A DNA stretch of 5,591 nt from Acidobacteria bacterium RIFCSPHIGHO2_01_FULL_67_28 (GTDB lineage: Bacteria > Acidobacteriota > Terriglobia > Acidiferrales > 2-02-FULL-67-57), in assembly GCA_001766965.1 (NCBI GenBank), contig MEKM01000029.1, forward strand, positions 8,294 through 13,884, in the 5' to 3' direction. Positions 4,326 to 5,591 of the stretch are shown here, in pieces. Numbering within the stretch: position 1 is the first letter of the stretch; each line of letters begins with the position of its first letter. Below the pieces are notes generated by a model, which was not told the DNA's origin, ran no database searches, and saw nothing but the letters and a program-made list of their open reading frames with translations. A program made the translations under genes and the position numbers.

Positions 4326-5591
4326 ATGAAGAGCGCAGATTTCCGCCGGCGGCTCGAGCAGGCGATCCTCGTCTGCGACGGCGCCATGGGTTCGCAGCTC
4401 TACGAGCTGCTCGGGCCGATGCGCTGCTTCGAGGAGACGAACCTCCAGCACGCGGAAGCGGTGCTGCGCATCCACCTCGCCTACATCCAGGCCGGAGCCC
4501 GCCTGATCGAAACCAACACCTTCGGCGCCAACCGCGCCAAGCTCGCCGCGCTCGGCCTCGCCGATCGCGTCGCCGCTTTCAACCAGAGCGCGGTCAAGAT
4601 CGCTCGCGAGGCCCGCGAGGCCGCCGGCGTGGACGTTCTCATCGCTGGCTCCATCGGCCCGCTGGGGCCCGCCTGGCAGGTCGCCGAGCCCGACGCCGCC
4701 CAGACCGCCCGCAAGATCTTCCGCGAGCAGGCGGCGGCGCTCGAAGAGCGCGGCGTCGACCTCTTCATCCTTGAAACCTTTCCGAGCCTCCAGGAGCTCA
4801 CCTGGGCCCTCGAGGCGGTTCGCAGCTTCTCGCAGTTGCCCGTAATCGCCCAGCTCGCCTACAGCGACGAAGGCAAGACGCTCGTGGGCGACGACCCCGC
4901 CGAGGCCACGCGCCGACTGCTCGAGCTCGGCGCCGACGTCGTCGGCGCCAACTGCAGCATCGGCCCGCAGGACATCCTCGGCGTCCTGCGCGCCATGGCC
5001 CAGGTGAACGGCGCGCGCCTCTCCGTCCAGCCCAATGCCGGCTTCCCCCACCGCATGGGCGACCGCGTCATCTATCCCAAGGCCACGCCCGACTACTTCG
5101 CCCAGTTCGCCCGCGAGGCCGCGGCGCTCGGCGCCTCCATCATCGGCGGCTGCTGCGGCACCACCCCCGAGCACATCCGCGCCATCGCGCAAGCTGTCAA
5201 AGAACTTTCCCCCAAGACCGCCCCGGCCCGTAAGGAGCGCCGGGCGGAGAGTGTGGCCGTTGCGGCGCCTCCACCGCCGGCGCCTAAGGCCGCCGAGCCG
5301 GTCTCGACCTTCTACCGCAAGCTCGAGGAGGGGAAGTTCGTGGTTTCGGTCGAGATCGACCCCCCCAAGGGCGTCAACCTCGACCGCATTCTCGAGTCGG
5401 TGAGCCGTTTCAAATCCTCCGGCCGCGTGGACGCGGTCGACATCAACAGCGGCGCCCTGGCCCGCGTGGGCATGGACGCCATCATGCTCGCCGGCGCCAT
5501 CGAACAGGCCGGGATGGAAACCATCCCGCACCTCACCACGCGCGACCTGAACATCATCGGCCTGCAAGCCATCCTGCTCGGCGCCTGGTCC
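4326..5591 (+). CDS. Bifunctional homocysteine S-methyltransferase / 5,10-methylenetetrahydrofolate reductase, YitJ type (3' end missing)
   Basis: The frame stays open from the ATG at 4326 to the window end, giving 422 residues. An in-frame stop at 4287 with no other start codon after it makes this ATG the only choice. Residues about 10-293 are a homocysteine S-methyltransferase barrel: CDGAMGSQL (17-25), IETNTFGAN (61-69), GSIGPLG (108-114) and LFILETF (146-152). The zinc ligands are Cys210 in GANCS and Cys276-Cys277 in GGCCGTTP, spaced as in MetH. A Pro/Ala-rich linker (295-326, PPPP at 315-318) leads into an MTHFR domain. There Glu343 in SVEIDPP fits the catalytic Glu of MetF, and Asp407 in PHLTTRD fits its conserved flavin-site Asp. 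The enzyme should make methionine from homocysteine and reduce methylene-THF to methyl-THF in the cytoplasm. About 190 residues of the usual 610 or so are off the edge. The visible part has no cobalamin-binding domain, so the methyl donor for the first domain is uncertain. Confidence 0.95.
   Translation, partial: MKSADFRRRLEQAILVCDGAMGSQLYELLGPMRCFEETNLQHAEAVLRIHLAYIQAGARLIETNTFGANRAKLAALGLADRVAAFNQSAVKIAREAREAAGVDVLIAGSIGPLGPAWQVAEPDAAQTARKIFREQAAALEERGVDLFILETFPSLQELTWALEAVRSFSQLPVIAQLAYSDEGKTLVGDDPAEATRRLLELGADVVGANCSIGPQDILGVLRAMAQVNGARLSVQPNAGFPHRMGDRVIYPKATPDYFAQFAREAAALGASIIGGCCGTTPEHIRAIAQAVKELSPKTAPARKERRAESVAVAAPPPPAPKAAEPVSTFYRKLEEGKFVVSVEIDPPKGVNLDRILESVSRFKSSGRVDAVDINSGALARVGMDAIMLAGAIEQAGMETIPHLTTRDLNIIGLQAILLGAWS

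Noticed and set aside
4188..5567. Long minus-strand open frame of 459 codons opposite the methyltransferase/reductase gene
   Set aside because: It is a shadow of GC-rich coding sequence: low complexity, rich in Gly, Ala, Asp, Glu, Arg and His, no recognisable domain, while the plus strand carries intact catalytic motifs throughout.

Overview
The window is GC-rich (roughly two thirds G+C by eye), densely coding bacterial DNA. It holds four protein genes, two cut by the window edges, and three short gaps. There are no RNA genes, CRISPR arrays, insertion sequences or phage integration marks. The gene types suggest Acidobacteriota or a nearby deep-branching GC-rich lineage: a secreted TolB-like propeller protein ending in a putative Ig domain, a FecR-like exported protein with a C-terminal membrane anchor, and a fused homocysteine methyltransferase/MTHFR. 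This placement is an inference from gene style only.

Layout. (1) Bases 1-1920, plus strand: the 3' part of a large, probably exported protein built from TolB/PD40-type propeller repeats. One blade is interrupted by three tandem repeats of about 72 residues, and the protein ends in a He_PIG-type Ig domain. (2) Bases 1923-3365, minus strand: a complete 480-aa membrane phosphoglycosyl transferase of the WbaP/WcaJ type, the enzyme that starts assembly of a lipid-linked polysaccharide repeat unit. It converges on gene 1 with two bases between the stop codons. (3) Bases 3366-3517: a 152-bp divergent control region with a promoter candidate on each strand and overlapping inverted repeats next to the plus-strand -10 box and Shine-Dalgarno site. 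(4) Bases 3518-4207, plus strand: a complete 229-aa FecR-domain protein with a signal peptide and a C-terminal membrane helix. (5) Bases 4208-4325: a 118-bp gap with a weak terminator candidate, a -10-like box and a small hairpin over the next ribosome binding site. (6) Bases 4326-5591, plus strand: the first 422 codons of a YitJ-type fusion of a zinc-dependent homocysteine S-methyltransferase and methylenetetrahydrofolate reductase.

How they relate. The glycosyl transferase and the FecR-like protein share a divergent control region and both act at the envelope, so a joint role in surface polysaccharide production is possible but unproven. The methionine/one-carbon enzyme looks like an unrelated housekeeping neighbour. 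I found no clear new multi-gene system. The observations most worth a second look are the triple-repeat insertion inside the propeller and the overlapping inverted repeats upstream of the FecR-like gene.
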